From positions 1 through 17,419 of the forward strand of contig CALCUH010000157.1 of the NCBI GenBank assembly GCA_937907165.1: a DNA stretch of 17,419 nt, in the 5' to 3' direction. How positions within the stretch are numbered: position 1 is the stretch's first letter; every line of letters begins with the position of its first letter. Origin of the DNA: an uncultured Bacteroidales bacterium. GTDB taxonomy: Bacteria; Bacteroidota; Bacteroidia; Bacteroidales; Paludibacteraceae. Position numbers and translations under genes: made by a program. Under the pieces are notes generated by a model. The model saw only the letters and a program-made list of their open reading frames with translations. It did not search any database and was not told the DNA's origin. Positions 6,721 to 13,572 of this stretch are shown here, in pieces.

Positions 6721-7611
6721 ATGACAATCTTCTATCATCTTCCCGGTTTATTCGAGTTTTACGATTTATACAAGGCTTTTCTGCCGCTCTTCCGCGAGCA
6801 TAGGGAATACTTTTACGATTGGTGTGAAATCGGCTCCATCTACGGTGCCCCGAAGGATTGCATCTGGGGAGGCGGACGGGTCGGGTTTGGCGACGAATCA
6901 CCTGAAAATGTGGGCGCACTCATAAAGGATTACTACATATCCGCACGTCTCACGTTCAGCAATTCTCTTCTTCGGGAGGAACATCTTTCAGATAAACTCT
7001 GCAATTCTATTTGCGCACTTTTTGAAAAAGGTGCGGTTCCAAACGGCATCATCATCCACTCCGATTTGCTGATGAATCACATCAAGACTAAATACCCGAA
7101 CTTCTATTTCGTCTCTTCGACGACGAAAGTGCTAACCGACTTCAATCAGTTTGAAGCGGAACTGAACCGCGAGGATTTCCGCTTCGTGGTCCCCGATTTC
7201 AGACTCAACAAAGATTTCTCTCGATTGGAGACACTATCGGACACACAAAAAAGCAAGGTAGAGTTCCTGTGCAACGAATGTTGTTGGATTGATTGCCACG
7301 CGCGAAAGAAATGTTACGAAAACGTAAGCCGCAAAAGCCTCGGAGAAGATTGCGAAGACCACGTCTGCGTCTCGCCCAACGCATCCAAAGGATACCGTTT
7401 CTCCGACGCTATGAAAAACCCAAGCTTTATCGGAATCAAAGAGATACAAAACATCTATGCGCCCGCGGGCTTTTCCCATTTCAAGATAGAGGGACGAAGT
7501 CTAGGAAGCGCCATTCTCTTTGAAATGCTACTTTATTACATGGTCAAGCCAGAATACCAGCTCAAAGTCCGCGAGGAAATCTATCTGGACAGTTCACTGG
7601 ATTTATTCTGA
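6721..7611 (+). CDS. Cysteine-rich U32-like (TIM-barrel, putative Fe-S) protein
   Basis: 296 aa from ATG 6721; a TTG two codons earlier is also in frame but is less likely. The sequence resembles the U32 peptidase-like/UbiU-UbiV superfamily: GFGDESPENV near 56-65, NGIIIHSDLL near 108-117, a barrel strand YFVSSTTKVL, FRFVVPDFRLNKDF at about 154-167, a cysteine segment FLCNECCWIDCHARKKCY (C184, C187, C188, C192, C198) with C211 and C216 after it, and GFSHFKIEGRSLGS near 250-263, which is the U32-like IEGR signature. The true U32 relatives UbiU/UbiV hold a 4Fe-4S cluster with four cysteines, so a cluster is plausible here, but the reaction is unknown. It is transcribed alone and ends 6 nt before the T-tract side of a hairpin that serves the convergent gene. 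Confidence 0.6.
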   Translation: MTIFYHLPGLFEFYDLYKAFLPLFREHREYFYDWCEIGSIYGAPKDCIWGGGRVGFGDESPENVGALIKDYYISARLTFSNSLLREEHLSDKLCNSICALFEKGAVPNGIIIHSDLLMNHIKTKYPNFYFVSSTTKVLTDFNQFEAELNREDFRFVVPDFRLNKDFSRLETLSDTQKSKVEFLCNECCWIDCHARKKCYENVSRKSLGEDCEDHVCVSPNASKGYRFSDAMKNPSFIGIKEIQNIYAPAGFSHFKIEGRSLGSAILFEMLLYYMVKPEYQLKVREEIYLDSSLDLF

Positions 7612-7617
7612 AACTTC

Positions 7618-7661
7618 AAAAATAAGAGAGGAGGAATCGGATACGTTCGATTCCTCCTCTC
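7618..7661 (-). terminator. Rho-independent terminator of the CE1-CBM6 gene
   Basis: A perfect 14-bp stem (7626-7639 with 7648-7661) encloses an 8-nt loop. Read on the minus strand it is followed by TTATTTTT (7625-7618), a proper T-tract, about 80 nt after the stop codon at 7744. On the plus strand no T-run follows, so it acts mainly for the minus-strand gene, although the stem could also slow transcription from the U32-like gene. Confidence 0.85.
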
Positions 7662-7743
7662 ATGTCATAGAGCATCCACAGCCTTATTTTTCCACCAAGA
7701 CGCTATTCGGTTATATTTGGAACTGCGATGCGATGTTAACTTG

Positions 7744-9507
7744 TTATTTTTTCAGGACGACAACCTTTGAGCTCTCGCCGTTTCTCACGATATATGCGCC
7801 AGCCGACAATTCTAATTGCTCAAGTGCAGCATTCAAGTTCACCTCCGAGCAAGTAACATTTGCCACCCAAACGCCTTGCATAGAGAGAACATCATACGTT
7901 GTCTCCGACAAACCAACTGAAGCGTTCTCCACACCAACAGGATCATCATGTTCGTTTACAGCCTTAAACTCAACTTTATCAATATTGACATAGTCTGCCA
8001 AAATCTCCAATTTCAAGATGTGCTTTCCAGCCTCCAATTCGCTGGTCTTTCCTTCGTACTCCACAAAGGTCTGCCAATCACCAGAGTTTTTCACCTTGAT
8101 ACCTTCAGAGATTTCTTTCTCGTCGATGTAAAGCTTGAAAGAAGAGCCGTCGCTACCAGAAGCCGCATAGGCAGTCCACGTATAGCTATCTGTATATTTC
8201 ACATTCAACGTGTATTCCACCCATTCACCAGTCTTGGTCCAACCCAAAGAATATTTGCCCGTTTCAAACTCTTCGATGTCAACACCATCCTCCGTACGGA
8301 ATGCTTTACCCTCATCTTGATCATCACTGTCGTGGAAAGCCATACCTTCGCCACCCTCATCATAGAACTCCATCTCGACAACACCAGGAAGTTCATGCGC
8401 TTCACCCTTGTAAGGCGCTTGAGGAGCCTTCACCTCAAATGATTTCTTAGCCGAATTATAACTCTTCCCATTGTTGTCCGTCATGACAGCAGAGAACTCG
8501 TATTTACCGATTTCCAAATTCTCAACGTTCAATTCGAATGGTTCGTTGTCCAATGTTTCGATCAACTGGTCTCCCTGGTAGAATGCGATAGACTTCACAT
8601 TTGTTCCAGCCGGCAAAGTCGCTTTGGCGGAAAGCGTAACCGTAGCAGGAGCCTCACCTATATTAGGAGAAAGCGTAAGAGAGACACCAGTCGCGGAATA
8701 TTTTCCACATCCGTTGGAGTATTGTTTAAAGAAAGCCCACAAGGCATTAGAAGTATGGAACCCATTGTTAGACGGCTCATGGTCACGACCATTTACCGAA
8801 TAGAGGATAACTTCAGTCTCGCAATCACCATCTTTATAATGAATTTTTGAATAACCATTGCCTGTCGTCTCTTCAGGTGTCATATTACAATTCATCGCCT
8901 GAGCATATTTTTTCATATTATCCTTGATACCGCTGTAAGGCATCGTGTTGTCGGACGTTCCGTGGACATGACAAATGGGAACAGGACGAGAACTGGCGGT
9001 ACTTGCATTCATCAAGTTGTATCCGGAAATCGGTCCGAACGCAGCGATTTTATCCGCTGCTTTATTAATCATGTAATAAGTAAACGCACCACCCAATGAG
9101 AAGCCGGACAAATAGACACGTGTCTCATCGATATTATACTCCTTTTTCATTTCCGAAATGATGTCCAACATAAAGTTCACATCGGACATTCCATCAAGGT
9201 CCCAACCTGTATCAAAACCCATTCCCCATGCTGTACCTGAAATTCCGACAGGGTACACAACAACAAAGTTGGCAGTATCGGCAAGCGAAGGCCATTGGGT
9301 TTGTTGTTTTTGATAGTTGTAGTCTTGATTCATTCCATGGCAGGAAATAATCAATGGTCTATTGTCTGTAAGACAATCTGGCACATACAAAAAATATTGA
9401 CGGTTTTTTCCTCCCGTACTAATACTTTTCAACCCATTTTGCTTAGCAGCATATCCGCTGAAAATGCTAATTAAAATAGCTAGAATTAATGAATAACTTT
9501 TCTTCAT
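7744..9507 (-). CDS. Secreted CE1 (feruloyl/acetylxylan esterase-like) enzyme with CBM6 and T9SS-type tail
   Basis: 587 aa. Signal peptide about 1-20 (MKKSYSLILAILIS...). Residues about 25-265 form an alpha/beta-hydrolase of the CE1/PHB-depolymerase type: oxyanion HG at 57-58, nucleophile S137 in GFSLGG, acid D186 in HGTSDNTMPY and H243 in GRDHEPSNNG. Residues about 277-360 look like an Ig/FN3-like linker domain; about 366-516 is a CBM6 (EFYDEGGEG, YSLGWTKTGEWVEYTLNV, HILKLEILADYVNIDKVEF). The tail at 535-587 (YDVLSMQGVWV...AGAYIVRNGESSKVVVLKK) matches the pattern of a Por/T9SS C-terminal sorting domain. The likely role is removing feruloyl or acetyl groups from xylan at the cell surface or outside the cell; substrate choice among these cannot be read from sequence. 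Confidence 0.9.
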   Translation of the reverse strand: MKKSYSLILAILISIFSGYAAKQNGLKSISTGGKNRQYFLYVPDCLTDNRPLIISCHGMNQDYNYQKQQTQWPSLADTANFVVVYPVGISGTAWGMGFDTGWDLDGMSDVNFMLDIISEMKKEYNIDETRVYLSGFSLGGAFTYYMINKAADKIAAFGPISGYNLMNASTASSRPVPICHVHGTSDNTMPYSGIKDNMKKYAQAMNCNMTPEETTGNGYSKIHYKDGDCETEVILYSVNGRDHEPSNNGFHTSNALWAFFKQYSNGCGKYSATGVSLTLSPNIGEAPATVTLSAKATLPAGTNVKSIAFYQGDQLIETLDNEPFELNVENLEIGKYEFSAVMTDNNGKSYNSAKKSFEVKAPQAPYKGEAHELPGVVEMEFYDEGGEGMAFHDSDDQDEGKAFRTEDGVDIEEFETGKYSLGWTKTGEWVEYTLNVKYTDSYTWTAYAASGSDGSSFKLYIDEKEISEGIKVKNSGDWQTFVEYEGKTSELEAGKHILKLEILADYVNIDKVEFKAVNEHDDPVGVENASVGLSETTYDVLSMQGVWVANVTCSEVNLNAALEQLELSAGAYIVRNGESSKVVVLKK

Positions 9508-9613
9508 GATAATAGTATTTAGTGTAATTAATGGTCGATATAGAGCTTAAGCATCCTCCCAACTTTGCTCTTCTACATGATACTTTTAGAAAACTAACTC
9601 CCAAATTGCGTTG

Positions 9614-9646
9614 CGAAGATAATTTAAATTAAAACAAAAATGCAAA
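9614..9646 (-). promoter_or_regulatory. Candidate promoter for the CE1-CBM6 gene
   Basis: Read on the minus strand: TTTG (9646-9643), a 21-nt spacer, then TATCTTCG (9621-9614), one mismatch from TAnnTTTG. This would give a leader of about 100 nt before ATG 9507. The leader contains no obvious hairpin or riboswitch. Confidence 0.42.
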
Positions 9647-9725
9647 TCCGCGAGCAAATTTTTTTTTCGAGAAATATCCTTTTCCAGTTTAACGACGGAG
9701 AATGGTGTGATATTTTAGGAAACAC

Positions 9726-9733
9726 TATATTTG
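9726..9733 (+). promoter_or_regulatory. Promoter -7 element for the beta-lactamase gene
   Basis: TATATTTG is a full match to TAnnTTTG, 39 nt before ATG 9773. No clear TTTG -33 element precedes it. The divergent CE1 promoter lies about 80 nt away, and the 265-nt interval holds no other feature I recognise apart from a run of nine T at 9659-9667. Confidence 0.55.
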
Positions 9734-9772
9734 CATATTCTTTAGGTATTAACGAGCTTATCTTTAGCACAA

Positions 9773-10660
9773 ATGGGCAAAACAAAATTACTAATTCCAC
9801 TTTTGACGGCGTTTTTCTCTCTGTCGTCATGTGACCATAACAGGACAGATTTAACACAAAAGCTTGACGAGCTTACCCAAGGTTTTCCTGGAGAGGTAGG
9901 CGTCGCCATCATCAGTCAAGAGGATACTATTTCCATCAACGGTAACGATCCCTTCCCCCTGTTCAGCGTCGTGAAATTTCACCAAGCGCTTGCCGTTTGC
10001 GAAAAGATGCGTTCGAACCAAATATTGGATTCTAACGACATGAAAATCAAGACAGAAGATTTAAAACCTGACACCTACAGCCCGATGCGCGAAAAATACC
10101 CCAACGGAGGTTATTTCTCCATTCGTCAACTGCTGGAATATACGCTTGTCGAGAGCGACAACAACGTTTGCGACATTCTTTTCAAAAAGATCGCCACTCC
10201 TGCGCAAGTCGACAGTTTCATCCATACGCTTGGCATAAATGATTGCGCCATCAGATGGACGGAAGAGGAACAACATGCGGATATGAATAGGTATTTGGAG
10301 AACTGGACCACTCCCCTATCCGCAGCGCAACTTCTCGGATTATTTCATGAGACTTCCGAAACGGACGAACATTCCCGCTTCCTGTGGCAAACGATGGCGA
10401 AGTGCCAGACGGGCGCCAATAGGATTCCTAAATACATCACTGATAGTACAATTAGCATTGTACACAAAACAGGGACTGGCGGCATGCTCCCTGACGGGAA
10501 AATCATGGGCATCAATGACATAGCCTGCATCGTGCTACCGAACGGCAAACACTTCGAATTGGCTGTCTTCATCAAAGACGCATCCTGCGATTCCGCCACC
10601 TGCGAGGAACTAATCGCAAAAATCGCAAAGGTCTGCATGGAGAAGTATGGCGAAGAGTGA
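9773..10660 (+). CDS. Class A serine beta-lactamase (CfxA/CblA/CepA-like), lipoprotein-type signal
   Basis: 295 aa, the usual length. Hydrolyses beta-lactam rings in the periplasm; relatives in Bacteroidales act mainly on cephalosporins. All active-site motifs are present: S65-V-V-K68 (Ambler S70xxK), S128-D-N130 (SDN loop), the omega-loop TEEEQHADMNR at 163-173 with a glutamate for the E166 role, and K232-T-G (KTG) in VHKTGTGG. The N-terminus MGKTKLLIPLLTAFFSLSSC carries a lipobox-like LSSC with C20 as lipidation site, so it may be membrane-anchored. No AmpR, BlaI or BlaR1 gene is next to it, so expression is probably constitutive. Which drugs it handles cannot be judged from sequence. Confidence 0.92.
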   Translation: MGKTKLLIPLLTAFFSLSSCDHNRTDLTQKLDELTQGFPGEVGVAIISQEDTISINGNDPFPLFSVVKFHQALAVCEKMRSNQILDSNDMKIKTEDLKPDTYSPMREKYPNGGYFSIRQLLEYTLVESDNNVCDILFKKIATPAQVDSFIHTLGINDCAIRWTEEEQHADMNRYLENWTTPLSAAQLLGLFHETSETDEHSRFLWQTMAKCQTGANRIPKYITDSTISIVHKTGTGGMLPDGKIMGINDIACIVLPNGKHFELAVFIKDASCDSATCEELIAKIAKVCMEKYGEE

Positions 10661-10683
10661 CAAAGCCGCACATTCATAATTCA

Positions 10684-10715
10684 TTTGGTCAATAACCTTA
10701 TTTGTTTTATCTTTA
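10684..10715 (+). promoter_or_regulatory. Candidate promoter for the cupin-GrpB pair
   Basis: TTTG at 10684-10687, a 20-nt spacer and TATCTTTA at 10708-10715 (one mismatch). The leader to ATG 10786 would be about 65 nt. The -7 sequence is the same variant as at 3498-3505. Confidence 0.4.
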
Positions 10716-10785
10716 TCTATCTTTTCCAACGCATATCTAGGCTGAAAAAGATGAAAGGACAAGCTTGATATAAATTTTTTCAATC

Positions 10786-11094
10786 ATGCAAGATTTCATA
10801 ACGCCCCCGAATCATATCAATTTCCTCGCCAAAAATCTATTTGGCGAGATGGGACAAATCATCAACGGGTCCATCGCTTACGTAGATTTAAACGGCGGCG
10901 GTCCGACAACAAAACATTCGCACGAACACAACCATCTCTTCATCGTGACCGAAGGCGAAGCGCGGGTGGAATTTGAGGACGAAACAGTCATCATCCACAA
11001 AGACGAAGCCTACCTAGTGGAAGGGAAACGCCTCCACTCCGTTTGGAACAATAGCGACGGACAAACAGTGATGATAGGTATTTCCGTGAAATAA
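10786..11094 (+). CDS. Small single-domain cupin protein
   Basis: 102 aa, one beta-barrel cupin_2 domain. Metal-ligand motif 1 is KHSHEHNHLFIVTEGEARVEF, with H44, H46, H48 or H50 and E56 as candidate ligands; motif 2 is EAYLVEGKRLHSVWNN with H84. The residues for a mononuclear metal site are complete, so it is probably a metal-binding enzyme or sugar/oxyanion sensor rather than a dead barrel. Substrate unknown. It is 24 nt upstream of the GrpB-family gene and likely co-transcribed with it. Confidence 0.88.
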   Translation: MQDFITPPNHINFLAKNLFGEMGQIINGSIAYVDLNGGGPTTKHSHEHNHLFIVTEGEARVEFEDETVIIHKDEAYLVEGKRLHSVWNNSDGQTVMIGISVK

Positions 11095-11118
11095 TCAGGT
11101 TCCATCAGTAAAAGGAAG

Positions 11119-11673
11119 ATGAAGAAGCAATTGTCAGAAATGTCTTTGGAAGAGCTATGGGAACTGTTTCCAATCTTTCTCGTGCCTCATAAAGAAGTGT
11201 GGAAGAAACAATACGAGGAGATGGAAGCGTTGCTGAGGAAAACTTTTTCGCAACAGGATATCCGCATCAGCCATATCGGTTCCACCGCCATAGACAATAT
11301 CTACGCCAAAGACATTATCGATATCCTAATGGAAGTGGACGACTCCACGGACTTGCGGGACGTCGCCCGTAAAGCGGAGAACATCGGCTTCATCCGCATG
11401 TCGGAGAGCGAGAAACGCATCTCCCTAAACTATGGTTACACGCCCGACGGATTCGCCGAGAAAGTCTACCATCTCCACCTACGCCACAAAGGAGACAACG
11501 ACGAAATCTATTTCAGGGATTACTTGAACGCACATCCCGACATCGCCATAGCCTACGAAAAACTAAAGTTGGACTTGTGGAAAAAGTTCGAACACGATAG
11601 GGACGGCTACACAGAGGCGAAAAGCGATTTCATTAGGAGATGGACGGAGGAAGCGAAAAGAATTCACGGTTAG
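11119..11673 (+). CDS. GrpB family protein (UPF0157, nucleotidyltransferase-like fold)
   Basis: 184 aa. The family signature HIGSTAIDNIYAKDIIDILMEV spans about 52-73, and the second conserved stretch is VYHLHLRHKGDND...YFRDYLNAHPDIAIAYEKLK. GrpB proteins share the fold of minimal nucleotidyltransferases; the D-x-D-like pair here is in KDIIDI. No specific reaction is established for most members. The leading LSEMSLEELWELFPIFLV segment is common in Bacteroidota and Firmicutes copies. It follows the cupin gene closely and has no terminator hairpin before the phosphate-transport promoter region. Confidence 0.88.
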   Translation: MKKQLSEMSLEELWELFPIFLVPHKEVWKKQYEEMEALLRKTFSQQDIRISHIGSTAIDNIYAKDIIDILMEVDDSTDLRDVARKAENIGFIRMSESEKRISLNYGYTPDGFAEKVYHLHLRHKGDNDEIYFRDYLNAHPDIAIAYEKLKLDLWKKFEHDRDGYTEAKSDFIRRWTEEAKRIHG

Positions 11674-11756
11674 ACAACCCTTACGCCACGCCATCCCATA
11701 AAATTAGATTCTAAGAAAATTAGCATCAATAGCAAAAACAAAGGTCAAAGGAAGTT

Positions 11757-11796
11757 TTGTAATAACATTGTAACATCTATGTAACAAGCGCGTAAT
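11757..11796 (+). promoter_or_regulatory. Four tandem 11-bp GTAA repeats: probable PhoB-type operator
   Basis: Seven-base units TTGTAAT (11757), TTGTAAC (11768), ATGTAAC (11779) and GCGTAAT (11790) recur at exactly 11-nt steps, each separated by 4 nt. The 7+4 direct-repeat layout is that of the Pho box bound head-to-tail by PhoB dimers. The last unit ends 10 nt before the -7 element at 11807, the distance expected when PhoB replaces a -33/-35 contact. The repeat unit differs from the E. coli CTGTCAT, as might be expected in another phylum. The regulator assignment is an inference from layout and from the PhoB-like gene nearby. Confidence 0.7.
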
Positions 11797-11806
11797 ATCC
11801 ATATTA

Positions 11807-11814
11807 TACGTTTG
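11807..11814 (+). promoter_or_regulatory. Promoter -7 element for the Na/Pi cotransporter
   Basis: TACGTTTG is a full match to TAnnTTTG, 24 nt before ATG 11839. There is no TTTG -33 element; the tandem repeats occupy that place, which fits an activator-dependent promoter. Confidence 0.65.
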
Positions 11815-11838
11815 CGGCATAAATAAAAACAAATTATT

Positions 11839-13572
11839 ATGAACTTACTCCTTAACATTTTTTCTCTAATTGGTTCATTAGCCCTCTTCCTTTATGGAAT
11901 GAAGACTATGTCCGAGGGTCTTGAAAAGTTCGCGGGAGAACGCATGCGTAGCATTCTCTCCGCCATGACCAAGAACCGCATGATGGGCGTACTGACCGGT
12001 GTTCTTGTCACGGCTCTCATCCAATCGTCATCCGCGACAACCGTAATGGTAGTTTCGTTTGTAAATGCAGGATTGATGACGTTAGTGCAGTCCATCGGTG
12101 TCATCATGGGTGCCAACATCGGTACGACAGTCACCGCATGGCTCATCTCCGCCATTGGCTTTAAAGTGGACATCGCAGCATTCGCCATACCTGTGTTAGC
12201 GATAGGCATGCCACTCTTTTTCAGCAAAAAATCTAAAAAGAAGAATATCGGAGAATTCATTTTCGGATTTTCATTCTTGTTCATGGGTCTCTCATTCCTG
12301 CAACAATCCGCAAACAACATGAACATAGGCGATATCGTGGCGAACATGTTGGCACATGTGCCTTGCGATTCCTTCTTTACAATCATCCTGTTTGTCTTCG
12401 TCGGCGCAATCGTGACAATGCTCGTACAAGCATCCGCCGCCACCATGGCCATCACATTAATGCTTTTCGGAATGGATATTCCCGGCTTCGGTTTCGAACA
12501 AGCCGCGGCATTAGCCATGGGACAGAACATAGGTACAACGATCACCGCCTTCATGGCATCCATGACAGCCAATACGCAAGCACGCAGGGCAGCGCTTGCC
12601 CACGTTTTCTTCAACGTATTCGGAGTCATTGTATTCCTCATCTTATTTTATCCAGCATGTAATACGGTAAGCTGGTTCGTCGATACAGTCATGGGAGGAG
12701 GAAACAATCTATACAAGCTATCCACTTTCCACACCATATTCAACATCACCAATACATTGTTGCTCATTGGCTTCGTCAAACAAATAGAGAAATTTGTCTG
12801 CAAGGTATTGCCGATGAAGGCTCAAGACGAAGATTACCGACTGAAATTCATCAGCGGAGGTCTTCTATCCACAGCTGAGCTCAGTATCATGGAGGCGCAA
12901 AAGGAGGTGCGCAATTTCGCCGAACGTTGTAAAAAAATGTTCGGTTTTGTGGGGGAATTGATGCAAACGGAAGAGGAGGTCTCGTTCGTCAAACTCTTCT
13001 CACGAATAGAGAAATATGAGAACATCACCGACCAAATGGAGATGGAGATTGCGGGATACCTAAACAAAGTGAGCGAAGGGCGTCTCTCGGACACGTCCAA
13101 ATCACAGATACAAAAGATGTTACGTCAAATCACGGAATTGGAGTCGATTGGAGACTCTGTCTATAACCTCGGGCGGACCCTGAACCGCCATCGGATGCAT
13201 AGCAAAGATAAATTCACGGAAGACCAATTAAACCATATGCGAAACATGCTCCGACTCGTGGAAGGATCCCTGACAGAGATGCTCAAGCACGTGGAACAAG
13301 TGGGAGGTCAGCTAACGCCTAACACAAGAGACATGGCGACCTCATACAACATCGAACGAGAAATCAACAACTACCGTTCACAATTGAAGAGACAGAACTT
13401 GGAAGATGTCAATGCCGGACTATATAGTTACCAGCTGGGCGTATTCTATGTGGACTTCGTCTCCGAATGCGAAAAATTGGGAGATTTCGTGATGAATGTA
13501 GTACAGGCGGGGAAAGGATTGAACAACGATTATTCCGACCCCTCTTACAACCAAGGGTCAAAACTGGATTAG
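11839..13572 (+). CDS. Na+/phosphate cotransporter family protein with PhoU-like C-terminal domain
   Basis: 577 aa. Residues about 1-320 form the inverted-repeat Na/Pi-II transporter: repeat one has TALIQSSSATTVMVV and MGANIGTTVTAWL, repeat two has MLVQASAATMAITLML and MGQNIGTTITAFM, giving the paired QSSSATT/QASAATM and G-x-NIGTT motifs of this family, with about eight membrane segments. Residues about 345-560 are soluble and helical with PhoU-like repeats (SFVKLFSRIEKYENITDQMEMEIAGYL; EYEKLGD-like ECEKLGDFVMNVV near the end). It imports inorganic phosphate with sodium; the PhoU-like part may limit uptake or signal to the sensor kinase. A four-unit repeat operator precedes it, and its stop codon overlaps that of the convergent kinase gene. 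Confidence 0.92.
   Translation: MNLLLNIFSLIGSLALFLYGMKTMSEGLEKFAGERMRSILSAMTKNRMMGVLTGVLVTALIQSSSATTVMVVSFVNAGLMTLVQSIGVIMGANIGTTVTAWLISAIGFKVDIAAFAIPVLAIGMPLFFSKKSKKKNIGEFIFGFSFLFMGLSFLQQSANNMNIGDIVANMLAHVPCDSFFTIILFVFVGAIVTMLVQASAATMAITLMLFGMDIPGFGFEQAAALAMGQNIGTTITAFMASMTANTQARRAALAHVFFNVFGVIVFLILFYPACNTVSWFVDTVMGGGNNLYKLSTFHTIFNITNTLLLIGFVKQIEKFVCKVLPMKAQDEDYRLKFISGGLLSTAELSIMEAQKEVRNFAERCKKMFGFVGELMQTEEEVSFVKLFSRIEKYENITDQMEMEIAGYLNKVSEGRLSDTSKSQIQKMLRQITELESIGDSVYNLGRTLNRHRMHSKDKFTEDQLNHMRNMLRLVEGSLTEMLKHVEQVGGQLTPNTRDMATSYNIEREINNYRSQLKRQNLEDVNAGLYSYQLGVFYVDFVSECEKLGDFVMNVVQAGKGLNNDYSDPSYNQGSKLD

Noticed and set aside
11892..12641. A 249-codon open frame on the minus strand across the Na/Pi cotransporter gene
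   Set aside because: It is the reverse of a strongly family-like membrane protein and is rich in Met, Ala and Thr from the opposite codons. No promoter or leader fits it.
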